This document shows, one piece after another, positions 63,954-64,000 of a stretch of 64,000 nucleotides of DNA (position 1 is the first letter of the stretch; each line of letters opens with the position of its first letter). The notes beneath the pieces were generated by a model. It saw only the letters and a program-made list of their open reading frames with translations. It did no database searches and was not told the origin of the DNA. A program made the position numbers and the translations under genes. The DNA comes from Flavobacteria bacterium BAL38 (GTDB lineage: Bacteria; Bacteroidota; Bacteroidia; Flavobacteriales; Flavobacteriaceae): NCBI GenBank assembly GCA_000169355.1, contig AAXX01000001.1, positions 1-64,000 of the forward strand. The letters run 5' to 3'.

Positions 63954-64000
63954 CTACTTTCGAGGTATCCATTGTACTTCGTCAGCGTTCAAATCATGAG
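63954..64000 (-). CDS. C-terminus of a probable PduO-type cob(I)alamin adenosyltransferase
   Basis: Only the last 15 codons are in the window. They read HDLNADEVQWIPRK and a TAG stop. That ending resembles the Bacteroidetes PduO family (EEIKWIPRK style), and the position upstream of a DUF2795 gene and secA fits. The call rests on a very short segment. Confidence 0.5.
   Translation of the reverse strand, partial: HDLNADEVQWIPRK

Noticed and set aside
1..64000. CRISPR array or insertion sequence
   Set aside because: No regular spacer-repeat structure and no transposase gene were seen. The only recombinase is the tyrosine integrase.

Overview
The window looks like a chromosome segment of a low-GC member of the Bacteroidetes, most likely a Flavobacterium-like genus. 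The evidence is the Bacteroidetes-type promoter elements (-7 TAnnTTTG, -33 TTTG), proteins with type IX secretion (T9SS) sorting tails, an ECF sigma factor, SelO, YaaA, a long SecA, a LETM1-related biofilm protein and a DUF2795 protein. The right-hand 40 kb is mostly backbone plus one polysaccharide locus. The left-hand 23.7 kb is accessory DNA ending at a tRNA gene.

Bases 1-10974 (minus strand) are an extended type III-like restriction-modification operon. In transcription order it holds a small XRE regulator, a SNF2-class helicase with a possible PLD-like N-terminus, two tandem paralogues of unknown function, a DUF4391 protein, a Mod methyltransferase, a Res helicase-nuclease and the start of a YgjP-type metallopeptidase cut by the window edge. 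A WYL-type regulator (11255-12142) precedes it, divergent from an orphan lipoprotein. Bases 13182-16104 carry a hypothetical gene, a DUF2130 protein and a metallophosphatase. Bases 16158-20319 form a module I do not recognise: two divergent gene sets around a small HTH gene and a WYL regulator, with three copies of one beta-sandwich-like family and two of another. A 17-bp inverted repeat lies ahead of each divergent arm. Bases 20311-23445 are a mobility module with an excisionase-like HTH gene and a tyrosine integrase. Paired CCAGCGAAT repeats and inverted ATAGGGTAAC repeats flank these genes. The module abuts tRNA-Ser(TGA) at 23704-23788, the probable integration locus. The tRNA 3' end points into the accessory DNA, so the island probably extends left past the window.

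Bases 24272-34490 are backbone: a DUF6642-like protein, YtxJ, SelO-YaaA, an HMA protein, two YeeE/YedE-type membrane proteins, a DUF4199 protein, KdsA, Bcp, an endonuclease III lacking its Fe-S cysteines, a 47-residue basic protein and an ECF sigma factor.

Bases 34650-55884 are a beta-1,3-glucan (laminarin-type) utilisation locus without a SusC/SusD pair. It has two GH16 enzymes, two GH17, one GH30, a clan GH-A enzyme followed by a beta-barrel, a large predicted glucan phosphorylase (GH149/GH161 type), an MFS sugar transporter, two binding proteins sharing a C-terminal module, and a beta-propeller/Y_Y_Y/LuxR-type regulator. Secreted and lipid-anchored enzymes would cut glucan outside or in the periplasm, the MFS protein would import oligosaccharides, and the signal-less GH17 and the phosphorylase would finish them in the cytosol. 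Repeats of TTGTATAG/CTATACAA precede both transcription units and are candidate regulator sites. The GH-A and barrel reading frames look like one gene split by a one-base frameshift.

Bases 56018-64000 are backbone: uvrA with a LETM1-related gene, secA, a DUF2795 gene and the last codons of a probable PduO-type adenosyltransferase gene.
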